DNA from: Lepidonotus clava
Lineage: Eukaryota; Annelida; Polychaeta; Phyllodocida; Polynoidae
DNA length: 64,000 nucleotides
Reading direction: 5' to 3'
Assembly: GCA_936440205.1 (NCBI GenBank)
Contig: OW387149.1
Coordinates: 11,924,114 to 11,988,113 of the forward strand
The translations under genes were made by a program, and so were the position numbers. Position 1 is the first letter of the stretch. Every line of letters starts with the position of its first letter. The notes under the pieces are model-generated. The model did not search any database, was not told where the DNA came from, and saw only the letters and a list, made by a program, of their open reading frames with translations. Positions 23,476 to 34,800 of the stretch are shown here, in pieces.

Positions 23476-25304
23476 AAAGCTGTGAAGAATAGAAAAAGGT
23501 GTATGCTGCTCGGAGTCCTGCACGGATAATAGCGTGACGGAACCAGCGCGGAAAATGGTGCGTCGCGAGTTCGGGTGAGGAGGGATTACGGGGCGTTGGC
23601 TCCTCACCCATAATGTCAAACCCCCAGGGAGAGGACCGGGCCGAGGTGGAGGTACCTGAGCCGCACAGGAGTCCGAAGCCCGGATAAAAACTTTCCTGGA
23701 GACTGCTGGACGAGCCCGAGCTTTGCTTTTAAAAACATCGGGAACGGACTGGCGGGCTCGTATGTTCTCATAGAAGTATTCTTACCAAAAACGAACCTGG
23801 GAGTTTCTTCATGAGAATCTTTTTCTTGCGGAATTGAACGGAACCACATGTGTTAGAAGGTGTTGACCGTAATCGACATGCTGGAGAGGTCCATGGGTGG
23901 AACAAACTTACCAGGCCTTCGGGACAGTACGGAACGGGAGGAGGCGCTCGGCGATAGGAGCGGAACTTTTCCATTTTGTTATCCCAGCATTCATCGAGAA
24001 CCGGTTGCGTTGGTTGGGACCAAGCAGGTTGGATTGGACCGTCCGGTCGCGGAAATTGGAAAGGTGACGGGCCGGGCGGCCCAGGGAACGAGAAAAGGAT
24101 AGTAACAGAATGTCGGAGCAAGAGTCACTTGGTCGGGGGGTCGGACGGACACCCGGCACCCGTCCGAGTGACCAAGAGGAACAAGAGCGAACAAGGAGGT
24201 GGAATTGAAGAAAGGAACTCAGAACGAATGGACAGTGTTGTGAAATTCTTGAGTCGACGGTCGTGCCGGGGTAAATAGGGTACCGGTGGACCGGAGACTC
24301 GCCGCTGGAGGAAAGGCTGGCACGGGCCAAGACTAGAGCTCTTCTCCCGTGCTGCCTTGAGGGATCCGGAGGCGAGAGGAACGACCTCTGTCCTCTAGCG
24401 GCACCTAAAAACGAACTTTCTATGGCTCGTCTGGACTTCTTCGGGCTTCGGCCATCTTGATCTTGGATGGATCGCCCAGAGTGTTGGACTGGATGACCAC
24501 CACCACATTCTGTGTTTCCTTGTCTTCAGCCTCTTACCGCATACGGAGTGAAACTTCTCGACCTGAATGCTAGTTTTGGCGTGCCGGAACCGATGCGGCG
24601 AGTCGTGTGATGACTGCGGAGAGCTGTAGATGTCTCCCGAGGGACCGGGGTGCGAGCAGGGACGGTAGTTGAAAGGCCCTCGCTCGTGCCCCACTAATAA
24701 TAAGTAAACAGAACGAAGTTAATAGACTCATAAAAAACTATTCTATATTAATATCTTACCCGCAGCAAAACCATAACTGCTTCCATGTCGTACTCCCTGA
24801 TGTCTTCTCCCCGACGGACGGAACAAAATAGTCTTTGAATCATCTCAGGGGATAGTGGTTGGAACGGAGGCTCCGGATGCCACGGCAAGCGAACGATGTG
24901 GTCTACAGAGGACCGATGGAAGCAATCCTTCATCCCTGCCTTGGAGCTTGATGTCGGAAGAGTTCTTCTTTAGATCCAGTCTCCTGAAGCTGGCTGAGAT
25001 GGGCCCGTTCCTGGTCTCAAAGGTGGACGTCGGATGCAGATCCCTACTTCACTTCTCCATCTTCTCTACAACTAAAATATTCTCAACTTACCTTCTACGA
25101 ACCGCCATACTTAGGAGCAGCTCGGAACGACTCGGAACTGTTGTCCCGGCGCGTGTCAAGGCGTTCGAGTGGTTTCATGTAAATGGGCATGGCACTGATG
25201 ACGACTGTGGCCTTACCCCAGAATCAAACCAGACCGAATCTTAAACTTACCTTTATTACGGACTATTTGTTGGTATTACTTTCTCAAGAAAATCGTCAAT
25301 TGAT
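23476..25304. other. Element 3' region, possible antisense transcription unit
   Basis: There is no convincing plus-strand gene. On the minus strand, consensus splice donors (GTAAGT/GTAAGA) occur near 25248, 25089 and 24761, with pyrimidine-AG sequence between them. This suggests antisense spliced RNA. No protein family is recognised. Confidence 0.3.
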
Positions 25305-26460
25305 GGCACATTCCACGTTAAGTCTTGCATTTCAGATAGTCAAAATATGAAAAAATGATTATAATTTTCATAAATCCTTTTTATATTGTATCATTGTATA
25401 TATCATCAGCTACCAAGTCCCAGATATTTGGCACATAGTGGGCCTTACTTTAGTACATAATGCTTGTTGAACAAAATTAGGCAGAATTTCCATTGAAAAA
25501 GTAACCTCCGTCATATTTTTAACACAAAATAAATAATTATTCAGAAATCTGTTCAAATTGAATCATTTTAACAAATAAACTTTAGATAAGTACATATAAT
25601 CGGTGTATAAACCATTTATAAGGTATGGCAGAGGCAATGAACTATATCTTGATGGAGGTTACCCTGATGGAGGTAACCCTGACGGAGGTTACCCTGACGG
25701 AGGTTATCCTGATGGAGGTTACTAATTTTGATTCTCTGGCTGGAAACTTGATATATTATTGACTATATCAAGTTATTATTTCATGAATTATCTCATATAT
25801 CATATTTCTGGCTGTATCTGATGAAAATTTTATTTTCCTAGATATTAATCAATCCAAGGTAGATCCTGACGGAGGTTACTTTCTTAAATATATTCATACA
25901 AAAATATTTTTTTAATGACTGTACCATTTATAAAACAAGAAAATATTGTACTTGAATACTAACAATTAATAAAAGACACAAGGCTTGAAAGTTTAGTAAA
26001 TCATAATTATCAATGTATTGAAAGCACAATCCTTCAGGGCATCTTTTGTGGAATCCTGACGGAGGTTACTATAATTTGTGGACAATTTTCAAAATAAAAA
26101 AAGAAAAAGGAAACTGTAGTCCAATAAATACTTTTGTTTGACAAAAATTATGTTTTCATAGGAATCATCCATATAATTAACATCTGTGACTATAAAAACT
26201 GATATACAATCATATTATTTCAAAAAACCTAAAATGAGTTATTTCTATGGACATAGTGTTTTAGAGAGGTATCCCTTTCAAAGCCTTGTCCTATATTAAC
26301 ATGATAACACTTTCTACAAAAAATAATTAATATACCAATTTGCTCTTGATATCAGCTTTGCAAAAAAAAATAATTAAAAAACAATCAGATGAAAAATGTC
26401 GAGCTTATGGGTCATTAGGGCCAGAAGACAACTTTTGCAAGACTTAACGTGGAATGTGCC
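25305..26460. mobile_element. DNA transposon nested in the LTR element, with internal GGAGGTTAC repeats
   Basis: Terminal inverted repeats GGCACATTCCACGTTAAGTC and its complement lie 1156 bp apart, and the insert is AT-rich against GC-rich host element sequence. Inside, CCTGACGGAGGTTAC-like repeats occur as a tandem run of about five (25653-25730). They also occur singly near 25866 and 26055, and inverted near 25501. No transposase is visible, so it is non-autonomous. The target duplication is unclear. Confidence 0.75.
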
Positions 26461-27340
26461 CAATGAGCATGGTCCCTCGGGAAGAAGAAAAATCTAGTAA
26501 GCAGCACGGGACCCGAGAGCCCGGGAAACGAACGAGGGCCCGAGTGCCCGAAGTAGGAATCCTCTTCTTAAAATCATCTCATCTGTGGAACGAAGGAGCC
26601 TCCCTCTCGCCCCCAAGAAGGGTTATCTTCCTACCGTTGGACATGGGGGGGGAGGGATGAGAGGCGTCGGCTCCTGTCATCAAAGAAACCTGTCATCAAA
26701 AGAAAATTGTCTTCTCATCCCTGAAGAATCTGGCCTCCGTTCCGGTTGTTGTTGTGCCACTTGGGCCCGGAATGGTGGCAGGATACCTTATTAACTACAT
26801 TGAACTCCTTCTCAAATATCTTCCTTTGCCTCTCTTTGAGTGTGTCGGCGTGGTCGAGAGCCGATCGTCTCCTACACTGGTGCCGGGCCATATGCCACAA
26901 GGACATTCTGACATGGCCGGCGACTGCAAAGTCAAACTTCGTTCCTGCACGGAAAAAGGACACCTCATCAACAAATAATAATTCCAGTTCTCATATACTT
27001 ACCTCCATCCTAACTCCATCCAGTGTTTCATTGCTAATGGAAGCACGAACTTCACGGCGCCATCTTCTGAAGCTTCCTCTTGAAACTTTACCGTTGGATT
27101 AAGTTCCTCTCCACATCCAGTGCCACTTCTTCTTTGGACCGGTGGGTACCTCGTCCTCTGGCTCGAACATGTTGTCCTTGCCAAACGTGAAAAGTCATTG
27201 GGAGGCTCCGAATGCCGAGGTGCGACAGAGGACACGGAGTCTAAAGAACATTCCTTTCTACAAAAACTTCAGTCTTTCTACAAAACTTCATCCTCAAATC
27301 ATCTAAGAACGCAGGGAAGAGTGGTAAGCGGGAGGACGAA
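26461..27340. other. Element 3' region, continued
   Basis: Sequence resumes in LTR-element style. On the minus strand there is a strong donor near 27001 (GGAG|GTAAGTAT) and a pyrimidine-rich acceptor (TTTTTCCGTGCAG) about 55 bp further along, with open readings on either side. No family is recognised. Confidence 0.3.
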
Positions 27341-27800
27341 GGGTCACGACCGACCCCTGCCTCCGGGCAGGAGAATCACGACCAATTCTTTGCCCGAAAA
27401 CTAAAGGGAACGTCTGGACGACAAAAAACGGACAAAAAGGTCGAGAGGACTAAGGGTCACGACCGACCCTTGCCTCTGGGTAGGAGAATCACGACCGATT
27501 CTCTGCCCGAATTAGGGAGAACATCTGGACGACGGGAAAAAGACAAAATGGGGGAGTTGCGGGTCACGACCGACCCATGGCCCCGGGCGGGAGGACCACG
27601 ACCGGTTCCTCTGCCCTTACGAGGGTAAGACGAGGAAAGACGAACAGGGCTAAGTACATAGAGCCCAGAGGAGAGGAGCGGGGGTGACGGGGTCACGACC
27701 GATCCCCAGTCCCGGGTGGGAGAGCTACGACCGGCTCGCTCATCCTAAAGGAAAAAGGCGGAATACGGGTCACAATAGACCCAGGATAAGAACTATGACG
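27341..27800 (+). repeat. Tandem repeats of ~110 bp near the element's 3' end
   Basis: Four units each begin GGGTCACGACCGAYCC (27341, 27454, 27561, 27690) and contain GGGAGAATCACGACC-like and TCTGCCC motifs. A fainter fifth start is at 27765. Upstream-of-LTR tandem arrays are common in large LTR elements. Confidence 0.7.
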
Positions 27801-28194
27801 GAGAAATATGTATATATAAGAGACTAAAATGAATAAAACGAACTACAATATGAACTTTGACGCGAAACGAAGAACGAAGAACGAAGAACGAAGAAGATAA
27901 GAATTAGCCGGATAGGCCCCGGGGGCCCTCCGAAGTAGACCGGAGAGGACAGAGGGTGACACCTCCTCCTCTACCGATAAGGAGCGTAGGATTGATAGTT
28001 GAAAAATGTTTCTGGTTCTAAAGTATGTCCTGTTGTCGTTGTATAGACTGGTATGAACTGCTTGAAAAATTCTGTAAGACGTGTTTTCCCACCTTTCAAG
28101 AAGGTGCGGCAGGGTGTGATGAATGCCTATTCATCCAAATATGTAAAGAGACCAAATAAGAAAAAGTAAGGTAATATGACAAAAAGTATATATG

Positions 28195-28834
28195 TTAACC
28201 CTTTCACTGCCAGATATGTTGTGATGTAACTGATATTTACTGAAATATTGCCCAAAATAAGAAAATTAGTCTAAAAAATGCCTAAAACTCAAATTTAATT
28301 TACATTCTTCAGGTGGAAAGTTTTTTTCAATAATGTCGATGAAAATGTTCCAAATGTTGGCACTGTGCCAATAAGGCAAATTTCTTATCAGGTGTCATAT
28401 GCCTACCATATGCTTTTTACCGGTTTCCATGGTAACCGATAATTCATAAAATATCTATTTCACTTTTTATAAGGATAACATGAAAACTTTATCTTTTTCA
28501 TGCAAAAGAGAGTTTGTAATTACCATAAATGAAAGCAAAGTTATAGCCAATTGAAAATCATGTCATTTACACAAATTTACCTATTTTTCATGATTCTTGA
28601 CATGTATGGTAAGTTCTAATGTAAGTATGTCATTAATGGTTTCTCTAATTGCAATTCTAATATTTTTTGGTGACTCGACGGTCTGACATTCAAATAGCTG
28701 TATCTCTGGTTCTAATTGGAATTTTTGAAAAATTCTTTCAGATTCTGAAAGCTGGATTCACCCTCTTCCAATGGTGTTCTTATGGGATTTTACTATAGGG
28801 CCGCATATGCGGCCTCTGGCAGTGAAAGGGTTAA
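28195..28834. mobile_element. piggyBac-like MITE nested in the LTR element
   Basis: TTAACCCTTTCACTGCCAGA at the left and TCTGGCAGTGAAAGGGTTAA at the right are perfect inverted repeats sharing TTAA, the piggyBac target site. CCCTTT termini are typical of piggyBac relatives. The 640-bp AT-rich body has no transposase. Confidence 0.8.
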
Positions 28835-28835
28835 T

Positions 28836-28976
28836 AAAAGGAACGAAAGTGTAAAGGAACGAAAGTGTAAAGGAACGAAAGTGTAAAGGAACGAAAGTGT
28901 AAAGGAACGAAAGTGTAAAGCCCGAAAAAGAGGCCCGAATATGTAAAGGAACGAAAATGTAAAGGAACGAAACCCG
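28836..28976 (+). repeat. 16-bp tandem repeats upstream of the 3' LTR promoter
   Basis: Five near-exact copies of AAAGGAACGAAAGTGT are followed by variants. They lie about 120-250 bp upstream of the TATA box, where LTR enhancer repeats usually lie. Confidence 0.7.
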
Positions 28977-29049
28977 AAAAGATGTAAACCGGAAGTGATA
29001 TGTAAACCGGAAGCGAGAATGTAAACCGGAAGTGACGTCAGTTGTAGAC

Positions 29050-29118
29050 CACGTGACCAAAAGCAGCCAATCAGGGCTAACCTCTAGAGTATATAAGGGG
29101 CGGTGAGGCCCGAATAAA
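29050..29118 (+). promoter_or_regulatory. LTR promoter: E-box, CCAAT, TATA and AATAAA
   Basis: CACGTG (29050), CCAAT (29067), TATATAA (29090) and AATAAA (29113) lie in the spacing expected for U3-R of an LTR. They lie upstream of the matched 362-bp repeat, implying that the full LTR extends at least this far. Confidence 0.65.
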
Positions 29119-29416
29119 CAGAGTTCTTTAACAGTTCTCCTTGTGTCCAGACGTGTCTTCTTCCCTTAAACAACCGCTGAGATGAGCCGATACGAGTTAA
29201 TTAACCAGAAGTTCGAGTAAAATAGTAGAAGTTTGAGATAAATAGGCGAAACTTAGGACGGGGGCCCGACGGCCCGAGGAACGGGAACGAGGACCGAAGG
29301 ACCGAGGTAGGGCGCGAAGGCCCGAAATCGTCCCGGATGGGGTCCCGGAAACGTAGGCGCGGAACGGCACGAAGGCCCGAGACGCAGAACGGAGACCCAA
29401 AGTCCGCGGGAACGAC

Positions 29417-29778
29417 GGCGCGACTGGCTCGGCCCCACGCTACCAAACAATAGGCGACCGTCGGCCCGACGACCCCGCGGACCGGAATCCGGGGTGGACC
29501 GCCCTATCGAGGTGAATACCGACCTTGGAGATAGAGCGAGACGAACCGCGGCTCCCCCTTGCCCCTACCATATTTTCCCTCCCCCGCAGTCCTCCGTCTG
29601 ACACCGAGCACGGATTCCCGACCGATTCGCTCAGCCCCCCCTCGTGCGCAAGGCACGACTCTAAAAACATCACATCTCGGTTCCTTGCCCGGATTCTCCG
29701 TCCGCCCGAGACCCGAAACAATTCCCATGTTCCTCTGCTGTAGGAATCGGCAACCCCGACTTACCAGAGAACGTCACA
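29417..29778 (+). repeat. 3' terminal direct repeat (LTR portion)
   Basis: It matches 14845-15206 over 362 bp at about 96% and ends GAACGTCACA. AT-rich host sequence starts immediately after. Confidence 0.8.
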
Positions 29779-30858
29779 ATATCTATATTTACTATTACAG
29801 CCCATAGGCTTTTCCCCTCAGCCTTACCAGCCCCCCTGGGCTGTACTGCCATTTGCGGACAACTCCCCTTCCCCGCAGATCTTTTTAAAAATTTAATTAC
29901 TTAATAAACTTCAGGGTTACCCCTGGTTTTCAGAATTTTTTAAGTTTTTGTATTTCACATATAGTCATATATGTAATGACTATCATATATAATATTCTTT
30001 TATCAGTTTAACATAAAAAATTCTTGAAAACTAGTGCAGTATACAAACTTTATTCATTACTTGAAGTTTTATGATACCAGTATCAAGATATTATACATTT
30101 TTCTATAATTAATCAAAATTATTTTGGTGTACTATGTGCAAACCTCTATTGAAATACCAGCATCACTCGGTTATTGTCATAAGTTCTAATATGTTCGGAA
30201 CTGGTGCATAAATAATGCATCCTGTTTAGAGTTATGTCAATTGGTTTATTCTCACTAGGCTTAACAGAGTTGTATGGGGACACTAATTATAATACATTTT
30301 TGGAATGAATGCAAAATTAGCTGTGTTTAAAAAATATAATGATTGTTTGCTAATCACATATTCAAAATAAAGTTCAGACTTCTGCAGTTGGACTAGATGA
30401 GTCTACATAGAGGTTCCTTTGTTGAGAGGGGGTGGGAGGTTGAGGTTCAGTCAAACTTTTGATTTATATTCTAGTATTTTAGAACCATGGGCATTGAATA
30501 TCTTAGATACCCTTAAATCATGTGCCTTAATAGGTTTGGTGAAATTCTGTAGCTAGTGTCAAGCTAGTTACAAACAAACAAAAAGACACATATATATTTT
30601 ATAATTATGATATAACATGTCGAAGGTGGAACTGCTTGAAAATATTCCTCTTAATCTTCATCCATATGGGCCAAGGAAGATACTCCATTCTCTGTTGTGC
30701 ACTCATTTTTTGCAACTTTACTCTGAAATGCATGTGCAAAAGGTAAATTTATATTGGCCCTCAATAGTCCTATCTTTCAACAGCTGCACAGTTTGTCATT
30801 TCTAATATTCAGATGACTCTTTGCCTTTTTTTTTATAATAAATATAACAAACATTTTA
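29779..30858. other. Intergenic, one weak exon candidate
   Basis: AT-rich. A plus-strand reading from ATG at 30617 runs 42 codons to a donor-like AAAAG|GTAAAT, but has no recognised motif. The missing 3' exon(s) of the minus-strand kringle gene might lie here or in the next interval. I found none. Confidence 0.3.
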
Positions 30859-31557
30859 TACACTGTTAAAACAAGTGTTTAGAACCTGAACATTTTCCTA
30901 CACACTTCATTGCATTAAAGGTCTTCAAGGCGTTTATAGTCTAAATGCTTAGGATTTCTTTAATGTATATCTTATGTTTTAATGAATTTGTATAAACATT
31001 CAGAGGAAATCTCTAACAACTATTAAACAGAGAATTGGCATACAGTACTAGTGTCACCTTGTGGAGAAAGACTTGGCTTATATTGATTCAGCCAATACAA
31101 CCATGTATATGCAGTACATGACTGCAACAACGCTGAACTGGTTTTCCAGTCCAGCACTACGTCAATGGTTCTCAAAACAGTGGAAATGCAGTGTGACTGA
31201 CTACCTACTACATTACCTATATTAAGGTAAACACAGTGTGACTGCGTAACCACAATGAACATTGCAGTGGTGTATTGTGTGTCGGGTGATTGATTAGGCC
31301 TAAAGTAGGTCATGCCCAGTTTGTAGTATTTCTTCTCCATGGTTTTATATTTAGATTCTAAACATATCTAATCCTATTCATGATTAGAAGTTACAAGTGC
31401 TTAGGTTTGAACACATGTGGTTTCTTCTGTTTAGATTCTAAACATATCTAATCCAATACATTTTTTGAAATTACAAGTATTGAGGTTTTAAACATATTGG
31501 GTTTTTGTGTTTAGGTTCTAAACATGTTTAAATTCTAATGATCATTTTTACAGTGTA
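30859..31557. mobile_element. TA-flanked non-autonomous element with internal ~82-bp repeats
   Basis: CACTGTTAAAA at the left and TTTTTACAGTG at the right are both bordered by TA. The right half holds two and a half tandem units starting TTTAGATTCTAAACATATCT (about 31350, 31432, 31510). The ends resemble the 10081-11325 element but the bodies differ. Confidence 0.6.
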
Positions 31558-31604
31558 GGTGTTTTTCACAAACATCTTGAAGTATGACATCTGTATGTAC
31601 TTAC

Positions 31605-31868
31605 CACAAAGTGGGACAAAACAAGATCCAATACCTTGTGAGTCAGCCGTGTAACACCAGAGGCCAGTATCAACCTTATTTGGATTACGACAGTAATTTG
31701 CTGCAGCTGAAATATTTTTCTCTGGAAGTTGAGCGGCCAAGATGGAGTGTGTATTGGGACTTTGACTGTCCCACCGCTGACAAGTCTGGCCTGACACAGT
31801 CTCTGCCAGGGTTCCCTGATACTCCCAGCCTATTTGACTTGTCCTACAGTCTGTCTTCTTAATGTCTC
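31605..31868 (-). CDS. Exon 13: kringle 5
   Basis: 264 nt, phase 1-1, acceptor TTTTTGTAG|GAG and donor TTTGTG|GTAAGTA. All six kringle cysteines are present, with WEYQGTL, CQRWDSQ and YCRNPN. The usual GPWCYT is GLWCYT. Closely resembles kringle 1 (both share CQRWDSQ and TVSGxT), suggesting a duplicated pair. Confidence 0.88.
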
Positions 31869-34800
31869 CTACAAAAATTGAATGAAGTATTTATTCACCC
31901 ATCTTTTTCAGTATTCTAAAATTGACCTTTTTGTCACTTCTATGATGTTTGTATTTCTTTTAAAAGATTTCTCTCTTACCCCTACCTATATCTGCTTTCA
32001 TTCTTCCCATCATGTCTTTTCCTTCCAAACTTGATTGTCTTACAGAAAATTGAAAAAATGAATAGATGAATTAAAATTAATCAAAATTATGTGCAAATCA
32101 GTCCTAAAATACTCTGGAATGGTTTACAGGAAGAAAATGGCTAATTAGACCCATCAAAGTTGTTGCATCATATAGCGGGGTCTCTTGTGTGCCATGGCTT
32201 ATCTCAGATACAATGTCTCTGTTCCATCAAATTAGACCACTCTAGGGATAGAACTGCATTTCAACTTCAAAATTCAATAACACTTTTTGAGTAAATCAAA
32301 GTGCTGATAGATCATCAATCTGTTACTTAATTATAAGTTAACCCTTTAGACCCCAATCCGGCCGTGGCCGCCCGAGGGTGTACTCCCCAATCCGGCCGTG
32401 GCCGCCCGGAAAAATGGCCATTTTTCCATATTTTTCCAAAGAGGACACTCTAAATGATTTTCAGCATACACAAATGGCAAATATATCGTTTAAAAGCTGA
32501 TTTCATTCCCTTTTCAATGCAGCAAACCAGATTTCTATAATTTTAATATTTAAGTGTGGGTAAACCATTGAACTTTCTCAATTAAAACAAATTTAAGGGA
32601 TTTTTGAGGGAAATCCATGGAAATCCCGGGGAAATCCAGTAAATCATCCTCATGATCAGTGGGGTCTAAAGGGTTAACCCTTTCCCTATGCCACCAACAT
32701 TTCATTCAGGATTTAAAAGACTCCAAGTGTACTGCAGTAAATACCCTTAATTAAGGCACACACGTCCCTCTCAAGATCTAAGTTAAGGTAGATATGAATT
32801 AAAGAAAATCATTTTCAACCTTTTAATTGTTAGATATACTTTATTACAAATGATCTCAAGGTTTTAAAACAGTAACTGATATTTTTTCTTGAATAGTTAG
32901 CTTGTAATTCACTACTTTGGCTGTCATTGAAAAGTTCTCAACAAAAGTTTGTCAGTATGGTGGCCATGTTTGTCAGTATGGCAGTCATATTTTTATGACA
33001 TACCAAATGTCCAAAAATGAGCTCACAATTTAAGATTTTTACAATTGTTTTTCTCTTCTAAATTGTACACAAGGTCATAAGACATGTTTGTCAGCATGGA
33101 TGTCATGCTTTATGATAAACTTAGTGTCCACAAACAAGTTCAAACTTTCATATTTGTGTGAAATTTTCAATTTTCACTTCCAACTTTTAGACAAGATTGT
33201 CAGACATTTTGTTCAGCATGGCAGCCATGATTTTATGATATGCCAAGTGTCCAAAAATAAGTTGAAAACTTCAAAATTTCGTTAACTTTTTTTACTTTTG
33301 AGTTTTAGACAAGGTCATCAGACATGATTTTCAGCATGGTGGCCAATATGTACATACAATTTCAATTTTTTATTACAATTCAATAGTATCAACAAGTGGA
33401 GAATCTCATTATTCTAACAACAATTTCAATTTCATATAAGATTTTACAATTGCACTCATTTGGAAAAGAATGGTGTGTGTTTTGGGGGGGGGGGGGGGTC
33501 ACGGTGGTAGTGGGCTATTGTTAGGGGCCGGGGTGTAGAAGGACATAAATTGGGATGGGGATTAAAGAAAACATATTTAAGCAAGATTATACTGACATCC
33601 TACTGGTAGTTTGCTATCTAGTGTCATTTTTTTTCAACATTCCATACAACTGCTTCAGGATTTCAGTACACAGTCTCATAGGTTTGGAAAGGATTTGTTA
33701 CATTAGTTTTATGATGATCATATTGTGAAAAGAATGGTGTCCACGTCTAAATGAAATATATTTCCTAAACGTTTAGGCCAATTTAAATCAATATTGAGGG
33801 TAATAATTAAAAATATTTATGATAATTTCATTTTTTTAACTGAAAAATGCATCTTTGTAGCTTTTAATGCCGCAAAAGATAGTCATCAATAGATACATCA
33901 ATAAACATCAATTATGAGACATTTTCCCTGAAAAATATTTTTTCCATAGCAACAAAATAGTAGAAAATGGTTAAATCTGTCAATCTTGGTTACCATGGCA
34001 CCAACAAGAATCGTTTAGTTCAATATTATAAGTGAAGAGATAAGAAATCCCATGTCATTACCAATAACAAAAAAATCATTTAGCCTAAATCAATTAAAAG
34101 AACCCAAATATATGATATTTTAATTGTCATATGTTTGACCAGATAAGAATGTCAGAATGTCATATTCATGACATCATATTGACATTAGGCTTTTCCCTAG
34201 CATTTGAGTCTCCCTTTATGACTATTTGCTTAAATTGACATAACTCCTTTGGTTTTGGAAAGCCTATCCAATTTCCTAGAGGTCAAAAATGTGCTAAAAC
34301 CACTTTCATATAATCTAAACAGGAACCACAATTTGGTTTAATGGTGAAGTGCATGCTGGAAAATCTATTCAAAATGGCTGCCCCCAGTAGGGAGCTCAGG
34401 AGAATCTTATTTCTTCAATAACCTTTAAATCGCTGATCCAATTTTAATGCTGTTTTGACTGATGACATCAGAAAGACAAGATCTATTGATATTATTGTTG
34501 TAGTTTATCACTGGTGTTCCACTTTATATCAATTTATAGATGTGTATCTCACCACACAGATGTATTTCACAGTATTCCTTTGTGTTGCCATCATCCACAT
34601 AACACCATGGTCCATTAGGGTCAAGATCAGGGTTGCGGCAGTAGCTAGCTGCAGAGCTTACAAATGCGTCAGGGAAGATCCCTGTTTGTTCCATGTCTGA
34701 ACCTACCCATCGTAGACAGGGCTTGTTGGACAAAGTAGAACTAGCTTTACCATTGTAATTCCAACCAGTCATTGACTTCAGACATCTCGTGAAAGCCCAG

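Larger units (their letters stand above)
14845..29778 (+). mobile_element. Very large Ty3/mdg4-like LTR retrotransposon fossil (~14.9 kb)
   Basis: Direct repeats of 362 bp bound the unit (14845-15206 and 29417-29778), differing at about 13 sites by eye (~96% identity), so the insertion is fairly young. Order on the plus strand is gag, protease, reverse transcriptase, RNase H, integrase, the Ty3/mdg4 order. About 9.5 kb of extra sequence lies before the 3' repeat. That part holds an internal TATA promoter, a zinc-finger reading region, tandem repeats and two nested DNA transposons. Without the nested inserts the element is about 13.1 kb, roughly twice the usual size. Coding parts are broken, by my count in somewhat under ten places overall, so it does not look active. 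The promoter signals near 29050-29118 suggest the true LTR is longer than the matched portion. Confidence 0.85.

Noticed and set aside
30617-30742. Plus-strand possible first exon ending at GTAAAT
   Set aside because: No signal, domain or partner exon. A weak donor could be chance.
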